DNA from: Flammeovirga aprica JL-4
Lineage (GTDB): Bacteria > Bacteroidota > Bacteroidia > Cytophagales > Flammeovirgaceae
DNA: 45,495 nt
Assembly: GCF_012844305.1 (NCBI RefSeq)
Contig: NZ_JABANE010000074.1
Location: 1-45,495 of the forward strand
Direction of reading: 5' to 3'
Below the pieces are notes generated by a model. That model did not search any database. It worked only from the letters and a program-made list of their open reading frames with translations, and was not told the origin of the DNA. Below, one piece after another: positions 18,556 to 27,171 of the stretch (positions are counted from its first letter, which is position 1; each line of letters opens with the position of its first letter). A program made the position numbers and the translations under genes.

Positions 18556-18630
18556 TAATTGTCAAGTCGAAGGGAGTAAATCAATAGACTTTGACTTGGT
18601 ACTTATTATCATCAAAAAAAAACGAAAGAC

Positions 18631-19221
18631 ATGAAAAATATACTAATTATCAACGCTGCACACCCATTTGCACATTCGGGAGGAAGATTTAATAAAACAT
18701 TAGCAGAGTTTACTGTCAATTATTATTCTGATAAAGAAGATATAGAAGTTAGAAAAGTTCAAATAGGTGATGAATATGATCCAGAGGCGGAAGTGAAAAA
18801 CTTCCAATGGGCAGATGTAATTATCTACCATGTGCCGATATGGTGGTTCCAAGTTCCATTCGGTTTTAAAGAATACATCGATAAAGTATTTACGGCAGGT
18901 CACCAAAATGGTATTTATATGAGTGATGGTAGAAGCCGTAAAAATCCAGCCATAAACTATGGTACAGGAGGAATGCTTCACGGTAAAAAATATGTATTAA
19001 CCACAAGTTGGAATGCTCCTAGTACTGCCTTTACAATGGAAGGAGAGTTTTTCCAAGAAAGAAGTGTGGATGATGGTGTAATGTTTGGTTTCCACAGAAT
19101 GAATGCATTTACAGGAATGGAACTAATAAACACGCATCACTTCTATGATATGGAAAAGAATGCTGATGTACCGTTGGAATTGGAGAAGTACAATGACTTT
19201 TTGAAGCAGTTAGCGATCTAA
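18631..19221 (+). CDS. mdaB: MdaB-type NAD(P)H:quinone reductase (flavodoxin-like)
   Basis: The 196-aa sequence matches the modulator-of-drug-activity B family closely: N-terminal NILIINAAHPFAHSGGRFNKTL (flavin phosphate loop), ADVIIYHVPIWWFQVPFGFKEYIDKVF, the TGGMLHGKKYVLTTSWNAP segment, and FHRMNAFTGM. It binds FAD and reduces quinones by two electrons in the cytoplasm, protecting against oxidative or quinone stress. No signal peptide. It is divergent from a LysR gene that probably controls it, and is followed by a hairpin. Confidence 0.9.
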   Translation: MKNILIINAAHPFAHSGGRFNKTLAEFTVNYYSDKEDIEVRKVQIGDEYDPEAEVKNFQWADVIIYHVPIWWFQVPFGFKEYIDKVFTAGHQNGIYMSDGRSRKNPAINYGTGGMLHGKKYVLTTSWNAPSTAFTMEGEFFQERSVDDGVMFGFHRMNAFTGMELINTHHFYDMEKNADVPLELEKYNDFLKQLAI

Positions 19222-19252
19222 TTTTAATTAGTGAAATTATCAAATGAAGACG

Positions 19253-19293
19253 CCCTCTCAGATACCTTTTTAAAGTTTAGGTACCTGAGGGGG
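19253..19293 (+). terminator. hairpin after mdaB
   Basis: CTCAGATACC (19,257-19,266) pairs with GGTACCTGAG (19,280-19,289) with one mismatch; the flanking CCC/GGG extend the stem. The following T-rich stretch is weak. Confidence 0.55.
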
Positions 19294-19408
19294 TATTTGA
19301 CTTTTAAGTATATATAGTTGCCGTTAGTTTATTTTCTGAGTAAATTTTTATTTTGTATTCTTTTTGTTAATATTTGTAATTGATTATTTAAACTATTGTA
19401 CTTTTACT

Positions 19409-21160
19409 ATGAATTTTAAACTAAGAAACTTGACTTTCTGCGTGCTAGCTTTAGTCAATTTATATTCGTGTTCTCAATTAGAAGAGGAAATGAATGGTGA
19501 ATCAAACTTTGATAATGCATTTATTCTAGAAGAAAGACCTTTCTTAAGAGGAACGGAATCAATTCATTTCAAAATAAACTCAGAAGTACTGGGTGGTTAC
19601 AAAATTGATGACATAACGTTAGCTGTCAACAACAAAATTATTAGTGGTGATCTTCTTACAGAAGGAGGAGATTATACTTTCACTTTTGACTCAAAACAAG
19701 TGGAAGATGGTGTGCAAGCCTTTGATGTAACGGCCTATTTTACAAATAGTGCAAATGAAGCAAAAGAGGTAAAAGAGACCTACTCTATAGAAGTGGATAA
19801 TTACTTGCCTGCTTATTTTTATGAGAGTGGTTATGCAGATCAGCAGAATTATGAAATTAAAGGTAATAGAGGTAGTTATGTTTCTTATTCGACCAAATCT
19901 AATACCGAAATAAGTTTTGCATTTTATAATAATGTTGGAAATAGAATTTCAGATGTCTATTCTTCAACACTTAATGATACTGTAAGATTTCTAATCCCCG
20001 AAGATATCACTTCTCAAGAGTTTTACGTAGGAACTTTTGAAGGTTATGATAACGTATATACTGACATTTATAATAATGGGGATATTAAAAGAAATTCTAT
20101 TTACAATAGAAGATATTTGAATTTGGATTTTATCTTATCTTCTCAAAAAGAACCAAAGGTATATAAGAATAATGCTTCTATAGATAATATAAAAAAAATT
20201 ACAGTTGGATATAATAAAGAGGATATACCTGATGGACGGATAAATGTTCCTATTTATACATTATATGATAATTATGTAGATAATTCTGATTATCAATATA
20301 AATATCAAATACTGGATATTTATGAAAAAGATCTCAATGATGATACTTATTCTTATGGTTTTGGTAATACAGCTACCATTTATCAAAAAGATGAAAATGA
20401 TAATTATGAAGGTATAACTATATTATGTAATTATTTAAATGATGGAGATACGGTTTTGATTAATGAAGAAGACTTGAAACCTATGATTAATTATGGGACC
20501 GATCTTGAATATGCAGGATATCATCTTAGGGTGAAGTCAGATAAAAAACATCTCATTACATGGCCTTTTAGGGAAAATAACATTATAGGTTTTTTTGATA
20601 TTAAAAACAAAAAAGATGATAATTACGAAATTATAAAGGTAAATAGACAAAGTCAAGACGATCATCATAGAGTATATACAACTTATACATCAGTTATCAA
20701 TAATATGTCGGATAAAGGTGGGGACCTCCCTGATGCATCATTGATAAATTATACGCAGAATGGTGATACTGTAAAAGTTGTCGATCCAATGATTGATGAT
20801 AAGACTTCTAATTTGGAAATAAGATTAGATATAATAGATCCAAATGTAGAGTTTTATAATCAAGAACCTATTAGGATCGTAGTCAATAGCAATAAACTAA
20901 GTAAAGAATTGGTATTTACTTTTGTGAATGATTCAATTTATGAAACTATTCATGGAGGAAAATATGCTTTAATTAAAAAAGAAAATATAAGAGACTTAGA
21001 TGTTAGGATCTGGAAAGATATTGATCGATATCAAGGAGGATTTTATGAATTACAGTCGTATAATTATTTTAATCAATCAAATACTAGGTCATCAAATAAT
21101 AGCAGAAATAGTTATGAGAATGAGTTGTTATTCGATAAGGGGATAATAATAAACAGATAG
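19409..21160 (+). CDS. orphan lipoprotein of unknown function
   Basis: I start the gene at ATG 19,409 because this gives a proper lipoprotein signal (MNFKLRNLTFCVLALVNLYSC); the frame is open to 19,364. The mature protein (about 560 aa) begins with an Ig-like region (residues about 35-125) and continues with Asp/Asn/Tyr-rich sequence such as YNNGDIKRNSIYNRRY. I recognise no domain or active site. The gene is markedly more AT-rich in codon choice than its neighbours, with strings of AAT, GAT, TAT and ATA, which could mean recent acquisition or low expression. It stands alone, with its own terminator. Confidence 0.6.
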   Translation: MNFKLRNLTFCVLALVNLYSCSQLEEEMNGESNFDNAFILEERPFLRGTESIHFKINSEVLGGYKIDDITLAVNNKIISGDLLTEGGDYTFTFDSKQVEDGVQAFDVTAYFTNSANEAKEVKETYSIEVDNYLPAYFYESGYADQQNYEIKGNRGSYVSYSTKSNTEISFAFYNNVGNRISDVYSSTLNDTVRFLIPEDITSQEFYVGTFEGYDNVYTDIYNNGDIKRNSIYNRRYLNLDFILSSQKEPKVYKNNASIDNIKKITVGYNKEDIPDGRINVPIYTLYDNYVDNSDYQYKYQILDIYEKDLNDDTYSYGFGNTATIYQKDENDNYEGITILCNYLNDGDTVLINEEDLKPMINYGTDLEYAGYHLRVKSDKKHLITWPFRENNIIGFFDIKNKKDDNYEIIKVNRQSQDDHHRVYTTYTSVINNMSDKGGDLPDASLINYTQNGDTVKVVDPMIDDKTSNLEIRLDIIDPNVEFYNQEPIRIVVNSNKLSKELVFTFVNDSIYETIHGGKYALIKKENIRDLDVRIWKDIDRYQGGFYELQSYNYFNQSNTRSSNNSRNSYENELLFDKGIIINR

Positions 21161-21173
21161 TAAAAATATTAGG

Positions 21174-21209
21174 ATAGGAGACAAAGTAACCGATGTCTCC
21201 TATTTTTTT
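21174..21209 (+). terminator. rho-independent terminator of the orphan lipoprotein gene
   Basis: ATAGGAGACA (21,174-21,183) and TGTCTCCTAT (21,194-21,203) pair perfectly and are followed by seven T residues. Confidence 0.85.
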
Positions 21210-21376
21210 ATTAATGATCGCAAAAGTGATTGTTCAATAAATTGTGAATTAAGAGTAGTCAGTTTCATACTATTTTAAACTTCATTTTTTTGTTTCTAAC
21301 TCAAATTGCTTCAAATTGTATAGGATTTGATACAACATTGATAGTTCCACAGGTCTTTATACTCTAATTTTATTGT

Positions 21377-22303
21377 ATGAATATTACTAGACGAACTACA
21401 CTAAAAATGGTATTAAAGTCTGTCTTTGGGCTGACTTTATTTCCTAATACATTTTACACAATGAACAAACAAACTTTATACGCTGACAATCTAGGTTTAC
21501 AATTATGGACTTTGAGAAATGAAATTGAAAAGGATCCTGAAACTACATTAATGAAAGTAGCCGATTTAGGGTATAAACAGTTGGAGGGAATGAGTTTGCC
21601 TCAAGTAATGGCGCTTAAAGAAATAGCATCAAATACTGGTTTATCCTTTTATAGTTCATTCTTTCAGTGGACGTACTTGACTCAAAATTGGGAGTTAGCA
21701 AATCAAAAAGGAGTACGTAAGATCAATAATATCAATAGTTTTGAGCACTTAGTAGAGTTGGCCTATCAACAAGGACTGACACATCTTACTTTCGGATATA
21801 TTTTTGAGGAAGAGAGAGGAGTGGAGAATTACAGAAAATGGGCAGAAATTCTTAATAAAGCAGGAGAACAATGCAAAGCAGCCGGAATCACTTTATCTTA
21901 TCATCATCATGGATTTGAGTTTAAAGAAGAAAAGAATACTACCATTTTTGATCTTCTGTTAGAACGTTTGGATTTTGATTTGGTGAAATTTGAACTGGAT
22001 ACTTTCTGGTTAGAAATTGCTGGAATGAATCCTCTAAAAATGCTTCAAAAATTAGAAGGAAAAGTAAGTGCGTTACATCTCAAGGCTCTGAAAAGTAACA
22101 GTCAAATTTACTATAATGACCAAATAGTACCGCATGATTTTTTTGTTCCACTTGGTAAAGGTGTGATCGATTTTTCAGCAATCCTTGGCGAAGCTAAACG
22201 GCAACAAATAAAGACTTGTTTTGTAGAACAGGATTATGCCAAAAATCCTTTTCAGAGTATAGAGGAAAGTATTAATTGGTTGAAAAGGTATGAGAAACAG
22301 TAA
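21377..22303 (+). CDS. secreted sugar phosphate isomerase/epimerase-like TIM barrel
   Basis: The N-terminus has a twin-arginine-like signal (ITRRTTLKMVLKSVFGLTLF), suggesting export of the folded protein. The body is a xylose-isomerase-like TIM barrel (AP endonuclease 2 superfamily): LGLQLWTLRNE opens the first strand, and typical metal-site strands end in YHHHGFEF (about 176-183), FELDTFW (about 205-211), HLKAL and VEQDY. Length (308 aa) is normal. Relatives act as isomerases, epimerases or in 3-keto-glycoside metabolism, so a role in sugar use is plausible but unproven. It converges on the next gene with only about 15 bp between the stops and no terminator. Confidence 0.75.
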   Translation: MNITRRTTLKMVLKSVFGLTLFPNTFYTMNKQTLYADNLGLQLWTLRNEIEKDPETTLMKVADLGYKQLEGMSLPQVMALKEIASNTGLSFYSSFFQWTYLTQNWELANQKGVRKINNINSFEHLVELAYQQGLTHLTFGYIFEEERGVENYRKWAEILNKAGEQCKAAGITLSYHHHGFEFKEEKNTTIFDLLLERLDFDLVKFELDTFWLEIAGMNPLKMLQKLEGKVSALHLKALKSNSQIYYNDQIVPHDFFVPLGKGVIDFSAILGEAKRQQIKTCFVEQDYAKNPFQSIEESINWLKRYEKQ

Positions 22304-22318
22304 CGTAATAGCCTATTT

Positions 22319-23041
22319 CTAATTACTCTTCGGTTGGGTTTCAATAAATGGAATTGTAACAATAAATTGAAGAATATCAGCTCTAGAACTTACAGATGCA
22401 TTATCATTGACCACATTTGAAAGACCAAAAACATAACGTAATCTTAAGTCGAGGCCTTTACCTTCTCTTACTTTTCCAAAACTCTTTACTACTTCAAAAG
22501 CCCAGTTATAATTTACGGTTTTGAAGGAGTTTTTAATGTCTTGATTGATAGTTGCTTCATTTCCATTTTTCAAATCCAGCTCCGTTATTTCTGTTGCTTT
22601 ATTTAAAAAAGAGAATTGAGGACCGGTTCCAAAATGCCAACTATCAGAAACAGAATATCTCACTAGAATTGGGACATCAAAGTATCTTATATCCCATGAA
22701 GTATTGATTTCAGAAATCAATGAATCTGCAAAGTTAGGTATAGGGAGAATCTTTGTTGTATTTCTTCTACCCCGGTCACTGATCATCTTAAATTCTGCTA
22801 CCAACTGAAATTTATCGGAGATCTTTGTGTGGGTTCCTAACCCAAAATTCCAGCCTACTTTTACATCGCCGGGTGCATTACTGTAAAATGATGTATTGGC
22901 ACCGACATCAAGACTCAGATGGAAATTTTCTGAAGCTACTTTATCACCAAATATTAAAACAAGTATAGCCGCTTGTCCATGGCAAATAGACGCTGTGAAA
23001 AGAGAAATTAGTAATGTTGTAATTATCTTTTGTAATCTCAT
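22319..23041 (-). CDS. outer-membrane beta-barrel protein
   Basis: I choose ATG at 23,041, because it gives a good signal peptide (MRLQKIITTLLISLFTASICHG); the open frame begins at 23,092, next to a terminator hairpin. The mature protein of about 220 aa has repeated amphipathic beta strands (FHLSLDVGANTSFYS, WNFGLGTHTKIS, RYFDVPILVRYSVS, WHFGTGPQFSFL, DLRLRYVFGLSNV) characteristic of the PorT-like/OMP beta-barrel family, and ends with an IVTIPF strand. These are small outer-membrane barrels of mostly unknown function. It is separated from the symporter upstream by a terminator. Confidence 0.7.
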   Translation of the reverse strand: MRLQKIITTLLISLFTASICHGQAAILVLIFGDKVASENFHLSLDVGANTSFYSNAPGDVKVGWNFGLGTHTKISDKFQLVAEFKMISDRGRRNTTKILPIPNFADSLISEINTSWDIRYFDVPILVRYSVSDSWHFGTGPQFSFLNKATEITELDLKNGNEATINQDIKNSFKTVNYNWAFEVVKSFGKVREGKGLDLRLRYVFGLSNVVNDNASVSSRADILQFIVTIPFIETQPKSN

Positions 23042-23092
23042 AGTTCGTTTAAGAATTTTCTTATTTATTAAAATAGTGGAAATAATTGCCAT

Positions 23093-23126
23093 AAAAAAAC
23101 CTCTTACTCAAAAAAGAATAAGAGGT
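23093..23126 (-). terminator. terminator of the symporter operon
   Basis: On the - strand CCTCTTATTC and GAGTAAGAGG form a stem (23,100-23,126), followed by seven T residues (23,093-23,099 as A on the + strand). Confidence 0.85.
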
Positions 23127-23145
23127 CTATTGAAGATCTGATTTT

Positions 23146-24840
23146 TCAATGCATTGAAACTTCCTTAGAAGCACCTTTAGGGTAGCGGATGCTTTCCACC
23201 ATATCTACCACATCGGTAGGAGGTGGGGCTGTAAATTGTACCACTACCATGGCGGTGATTACATTAATCAACATGGCCACTGTACCAAAACCTTCCGGAG
23301 AAATACCAAACCACCAATCCGCTGAAGTAGTTTCGCCAAAAAGGTGAAATTTATATCTCAGAATGTAGAAAATCATACTCCCAAGGCCGGTAATCATTCC
23401 CGCAATTGCACCTTCCTTATTCATCTTTTTATAGAAAATACCTAAAATAATGGCAGGGAAGAAAGAAGCTGCTGCCAAACCGAAAGCCAATGCAACAACT
23501 GCTGCTACAAAACCAGGAGGATTAATGCCAAAGTAACCTGCAACAATGACTGCAAACGCAGAAGAAATTCTCGCAGCTAAAAGCTCTCCTTTATCACTGA
23601 TATTGGGCATCCATTGTTTCTTTAAGAGGTCATGAGAAACGGAAGCTGAAATGACCAATAACAAACCTGCAGCGGTAGAAAGTGCGGCGGCTAATGCTCC
23701 TGCCGCTACCAAAGCGATCACCCAGTTGGGCAATTGAGCGATCTCAGGGTTGGCCAAAACAATAATATCACGGTCAATTTTCAATTCATTCGCATTTGCA
23801 TCTGCTAAATACTGAATTTTACCGTCTTGGTTCTTATCTTCAAAAGCAATCAGGCCCGTCGTTTCCCACTTTTGGAACCACTCTGGCATACTTGCATATT
23901 CTTTATTGCTTACGGTCTCTATCAAATTCACTCTAGCAAAAGCGGCAATTGCAGGTGCAGTGGTATAAAGAATGGCGATAAATGCCAATGCATATCCCGC
24001 TGATGAACGTGCATCTTTTACTCTAGGTACTGTAAAAAAACGTACAATTACATGAGGAAGACCAGCAGTTCCTAACATCAAAGCGGCAGTGATACAGAAA
24101 ACATCCACCATTGATTTTTGCCCTTCTGTATATTGATTAAAACCTAATTCAATCGAAAGCTGATCGAGTTTATCTAACAAATAAGTATCACTTCCAGTTA
24201 GTGTATCCCCAAACCCTAATTGTGGAATGGGGTTATTGGTCAATTGAATTGATATAAAAATGGCAGGGACCATAAAGGCGAAAATCAAGATGCAATACTG
24301 AGCGACTTGAGTGTAGGTAATGCCCTTCATACCACCCATCACGGCATAAATAAAAACCAACGCCATTCCTATAATTACTCCTGTATTAATGTCCACTTCA
24401 AGGAAACGGGAAAATACCACACCCACGCCTCTCATTTGACCTGCAACATACGTAAATGAAACAATCAAAGCGGCAAATACAGCAATTGTTCTAGCCTTCT
24501 GTGAGTAATAGCGGTCACCAATAAAATCGGGTACCGTAAACTTACCAAATTTACGAAGGTAAGGCGCTAAAAGTAAGGCCAATAATACATAGCCTCCAGT
24601 CCATCCCATAAGGTAAACTCCTCCGTCATATCCCATAAATGAGATCAATCCAGCCATACTAATAAAGGAGGCGGCTGACATCCAATCGGCCGCTGTAGCC
24701 ATTCCATTTGCCAACGGAGAAACTCCTCCACCAGCAACATAAAATTCTTTTGTAGATCCTGCCCTTGACCAGACAGCAATCCCTATATAAATCAAGAAAG
24801 TGAAGCCTACTATAATATAGGTCCAAGTTTGTACGTCCAT
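23146..24840 (-). CDS. sodium:solute symporter, ActP/VC_2705-type large subunit
   Basis: A 564-aa membrane protein with about 13 hydrophobic helices. SSS-family hallmarks are seen: FYVAGGGVSPLANGMATAADWMSAASF (Na+ site region), GQMRGVGVVFSRFLEV, VYAVMGGMKGITYTQVAQY-like sequence, and LPHVIVRFFTVPRVKDARSSAGYAL. A hydrophilic insert (about 320-370) separates helices. Subfamily VC_2705 symporters pair with a small DUF4212 subunit, which is encoded just upstream. Likely substrate is acetate or another short carboxylate; this is inferred from the ActP similarity. It forms an operon with the DUF4212 gene, gap about 118 bp, and ends at a good terminator. Confidence 0.9.
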   Translation of the reverse strand: MDVQTWTYIIVGFTFLIYIGIAVWSRAGSTKEFYVAGGGVSPLANGMATAADWMSAASFISMAGLISFMGYDGGVYLMGWTGGYVLLALLLAPYLRKFGKFTVPDFIGDRYYSQKARTIAVFAALIVSFTYVAGQMRGVGVVFSRFLEVDINTGVIIGMALVFIYAVMGGMKGITYTQVAQYCILIFAFMVPAIFISIQLTNNPIPQLGFGDTLTGSDTYLLDKLDQLSIELGFNQYTEGQKSMVDVFCITAALMLGTAGLPHVIVRFFTVPRVKDARSSAGYALAFIAILYTTAPAIAAFARVNLIETVSNKEYASMPEWFQKWETTGLIAFEDKNQDGKIQYLADANANELKIDRDIIVLANPEIAQLPNWVIALVAAGALAAALSTAAGLLLVISASVSHDLLKKQWMPNISDKGELLAARISSAFAVIVAGYFGINPPGFVAAVVALAFGLAAASFFPAIILGIFYKKMNKEGAIAGMITGLGSMIFYILRYKFHLFGETTSADWWFGISPEGFGTVAMLINVITAMVVVQFTAPPPTDVVDMVESIRYPKGASKEVSMH

Positions 24841-24958
24841 GATTAAAGTTTGTGAGGTGTAAGTACCAAGTCAAGTTGCATGTGCTTTGGTACGTAATAA
24901 TTCAAAATTTCATCAGCAATAATGCTAATCTCCTGTTTAGTTTTTGGGAATGAATAGT

Positions 24959-25264
24959 TTACTCGTCTTCCAAGTGATGCCTCTTATCTAGCTTATTCAT
25001 CAAGAAAATATAAGTGATAATCAAAAGGCAGAAGATGTAAATACTCCCTTGCTGTGCAAACCAGAAACCAAGCTTAAAACCACCCAATGTGATTTCATTC
25101 AAAGCATCTTTAAATAAAATACCTGCACCAAAAGAGGTGACAAACCAAATACTCAACAATACGCCGAGGTATTTGAGATTCGTTTTCCAATAGTGTTTTT
25201 TTTCGTCAGAAGAGGAGGTAGTAGAAGCTTGAGTGCTTTCCGTCTTCTCTATTTGTTCATTCAT
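24959..25264 (-). CDS. DUF4212 small subunit of the symporter
   Basis: I choose ATG 25,264 (MNEQIEKTE...) rather than the upstream in-frame ATG, giving about 101 aa. After a charged N-terminus, the conserved HYWKTNLKYLGVLLSIWFVTSF opens the first of two transmembrane helices; GGFKLGFWFAQQGSIYIFCLLIITYIFLMNKLD forms the second. Proteins of this family are always next to a VC_2705-type symporter, as here, and are thought to be its small subunit in the inner membrane. Confidence 0.85.
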   Translation of the reverse strand: MNEQIEKTESTQASTTSSSDEKKHYWKTNLKYLGVLLSIWFVTSFGAGILFKDALNEITLGGFKLGFWFAQQGSIYIFCLLIITYIFLMNKLDKRHHLEDE

Positions 25265-25396
25265 AATGTAAGTAGTTCTTAAAGTTTGAGAAAAAAGTAT
25301 CAAAAAGATAGTGGTTTCTGATTGATGTTGAAAGAAAAATTATTTTCTTTTTGCTAATTTTATTTTTCACGGAAAACAAGTACTTACGATTTAAAA

Positions 25397-26602
25397 ATGA
25401 AAATACTACATACAGCAGACTTGCACATCGGCAACCGCCTTCATGAACAGTCACAAGCCGAAGAGCAACAATTGACTTTGGATTGGATGATTGATCTCGT
25501 TCAAAAAGAAAAAATTGATGTAGTATTAATATCAGGTGATGTTTTTGATACCGCTCAACCTTCTGGTCAAAACCTGAAGATGTATTATAAGTTTCTGACA
25601 GATTTGGTGAGAACCGATTGTAAAAAAGTAATAATTACAGGTGGTAATCATGACGGTGCTTCTGTATTAAATGCTCCTAAAGAACTGTTGTCATTTTTGG
25701 ACGTTACTGTGGTTGGTAAAATTTCTGAGAATGTGGAAGAAGAGGTTTTTGATTTTGAGATCAATGGAGAAAAAGTGGTAATCGCTGCTGTTCCATTTCT
25801 AAGAGATCAAGATATCCGTAAAGCGACAAGCGGACAGCAGTTTGATCATATTGGTGATCGTTTTAAAGAAGCCTTGATCGAGCATTATCAAAAAGTAGGA
25901 GAAGTTTGTGAAAAGAAGGCCGATGATAAATCGTTTGTGATTGGCATGGGACACTTGTTTGCGATTGGTGGAGAAACTTCAACCTCTGAAAGTGAAAGAA
26001 GTGTATATGTAGGAGGATTAGGTGATATAGGGGCAGATGATTTTCCAAAAGTATTTGATTACACCGCTTTAGGTCATTTACATAGATCTCAAAAAGTGAA
26101 ATATGATCATATTCGTTATTCTGGTTCTCCTTATATATTGAGTTTCAGTGAAATTCATCATAAAAAAGAAGTAATAATACTCTCCACGAAAGCAAAAGAT
26201 TTTAAGTTGGAACGTGTCAGTGTACCAGTATTTAGAACCATCAAAAAAATTAAAGGAAATCTCGATGAATGCTTAACGGAATTGACTTCAATTGCAACTT
26301 TGAATCATCAATTGACGCCTTGGATAGAAGTAGTTGTTGCTGATGTGAAAGCAGGTGAAAATCCCATTCATGAGATCTATAAACATATAGAAGAATTAGA
26401 CGTTGAAGTACTTAAAATTGGTATTCATAAGGAGTTGGAAAACAGAAAAGTAGAAAGGGTGCAGTTGAGTGAATTAGAAGACCTCACTCCTGAAGAAACA
26501 TTTCTAGAACTTTGTCAATTAAGAAATTTAGATTTGGATGATGACCCTAATATGAAAGATGCTTTTTATGAAATTTACAATAAAGTAAAGGAGCGATCTT
26601 AG
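25397..26602 (+). CDS. sbcD: exonuclease SbcD (Mre11-type nuclease subunit)
   Basis: The calcineurin-like phosphoesterase motifs are complete: MKILHTADLHIGNRL (D8, H10), LISGDVFDTAQPSG, GNHDGASVL, GMGHLF and ALGHLHRSQ. A C-terminal capping region follows (about 280-401). Length 401 aa fits SbcD. With SbcC it forms an ATP-dependent nuclease that cuts hairpin and palindromic DNA and end-blocked breaks. The sbcC gene, normally directly downstream, is not here: about 570 bp of repeat-rich DNA and an NPCBM gene follow instead. No signal peptide; cytoplasmic. Confidence 0.92.
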   Translation: MKILHTADLHIGNRLHEQSQAEEQQLTLDWMIDLVQKEKIDVVLISGDVFDTAQPSGQNLKMYYKFLTDLVRTDCKKVIITGGNHDGASVLNAPKELLSFLDVTVVGKISENVEEEVFDFEINGEKVVIAAVPFLRDQDIRKATSGQQFDHIGDRFKEALIEHYQKVGEVCEKKADDKSFVIGMGHLFAIGGETSTSESERSVYVGGLGDIGADDFPKVFDYTALGHLHRSQKVKYDHIRYSGSPYILSFSEIHHKKEVIILSTKAKDFKLERVSVPVFRTIKKIKGNLDECLTELTSIATLNHQLTPWIEVVVADVKAGENPIHEIYKHIEELDVEVLKIGIHKELENRKVERVQLSELEDLTPEETFLELCQLRNLDLDDDPNMKDAFYEIYNKVKERS

Positions 26603-26677
26603 CATAAAATTTTATCCATTCACATTTTCATTTCATTTTTTTACATAAATTGCCATCACTTTCGTTCTAAAATATAG

Positions 26678-27004
26678 AGTAAGTACATTGTAAACGTCAT
26701 TAGTGTCAGTGGGTTTTCTACCTAATTCGTTTGGTAGTACTTCCCCGGCCTTGAAGGGAAAAGCGTTAAGAATTTCATGTATTGAGCCGTTAAAAATGAT
26801 TTTCTTGTGTGAGCTTTAGCGAGTTTAAAATCATTTAGGTGAAAGGAATGGAATTTAGCTTTTGACTTCTAAGCCTTGAATTTTTTGCTTCGTTTTTGTT
26901 TCAAGACAAAAATGAAGAAGAAGGAAGCTTGAAAGAAGATCATTGAAAGGTTATAGAAATATCGCTTGAAAGTCGACAATACTTTCGTTTACAATGTAGT
27001 AAGT
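26678..27004. repeat. MITE-like element with terminal inverted repeats
   Basis: TACATTGTAAACG (26,684-26,696) is the reverse complement of CGTTTACAATGTA (26,986-26,998), with further matching outward. Inside are a hairpin AAATGATTTT (26,794-26,803)/AAAATCATTT (26,827-26,836), another around CTTCGTTTTTG...CAAAAATGAAG (about 26,889-26,919), and no open frame. The sequence AAAATGAAGAAGAAGGA recurs at about 39,026-39,042. It fills the space where sbcC would be expected and lies upstream of the NPCBM gene. The remaining bases of 26,603-27,171 show nothing assignable. Confidence 0.55.
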
Positions 27005-27171
27005 CTAAACTTATTTTTTTAACTATTTGTGTAATTCACCTTGTTAGTTGACATTTAGAGTGTATATAAATTTTGTCTTTACGAAAGCTTAATCAATTCA
27101 TTACTTTTTAGATTAATTACCCTTACACTTCAATTGATCATCAAACAAGATTTGACAATTATTTTACTGAA

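Noticed and set aside
22896..23141. 81-codon + frame over the beta-barrel gene start
   Set aside because: Antisense to a signal peptide and a terminator; no ribosome site or homology.
24659..24874. 71-codon - frame overlapping the symporter start
   Set aside because: Frame shadow of the symporter N-terminus.
24843..24956. Open frame on the - strand between the DUF4212 and symporter genes, ending VLTPHKL
   Set aside because: It is coding-like and just before the symporter, but has no ATG, GTG or TTG start at a sensible place, and I know no family member there. It may be a remnant; too weak to call.
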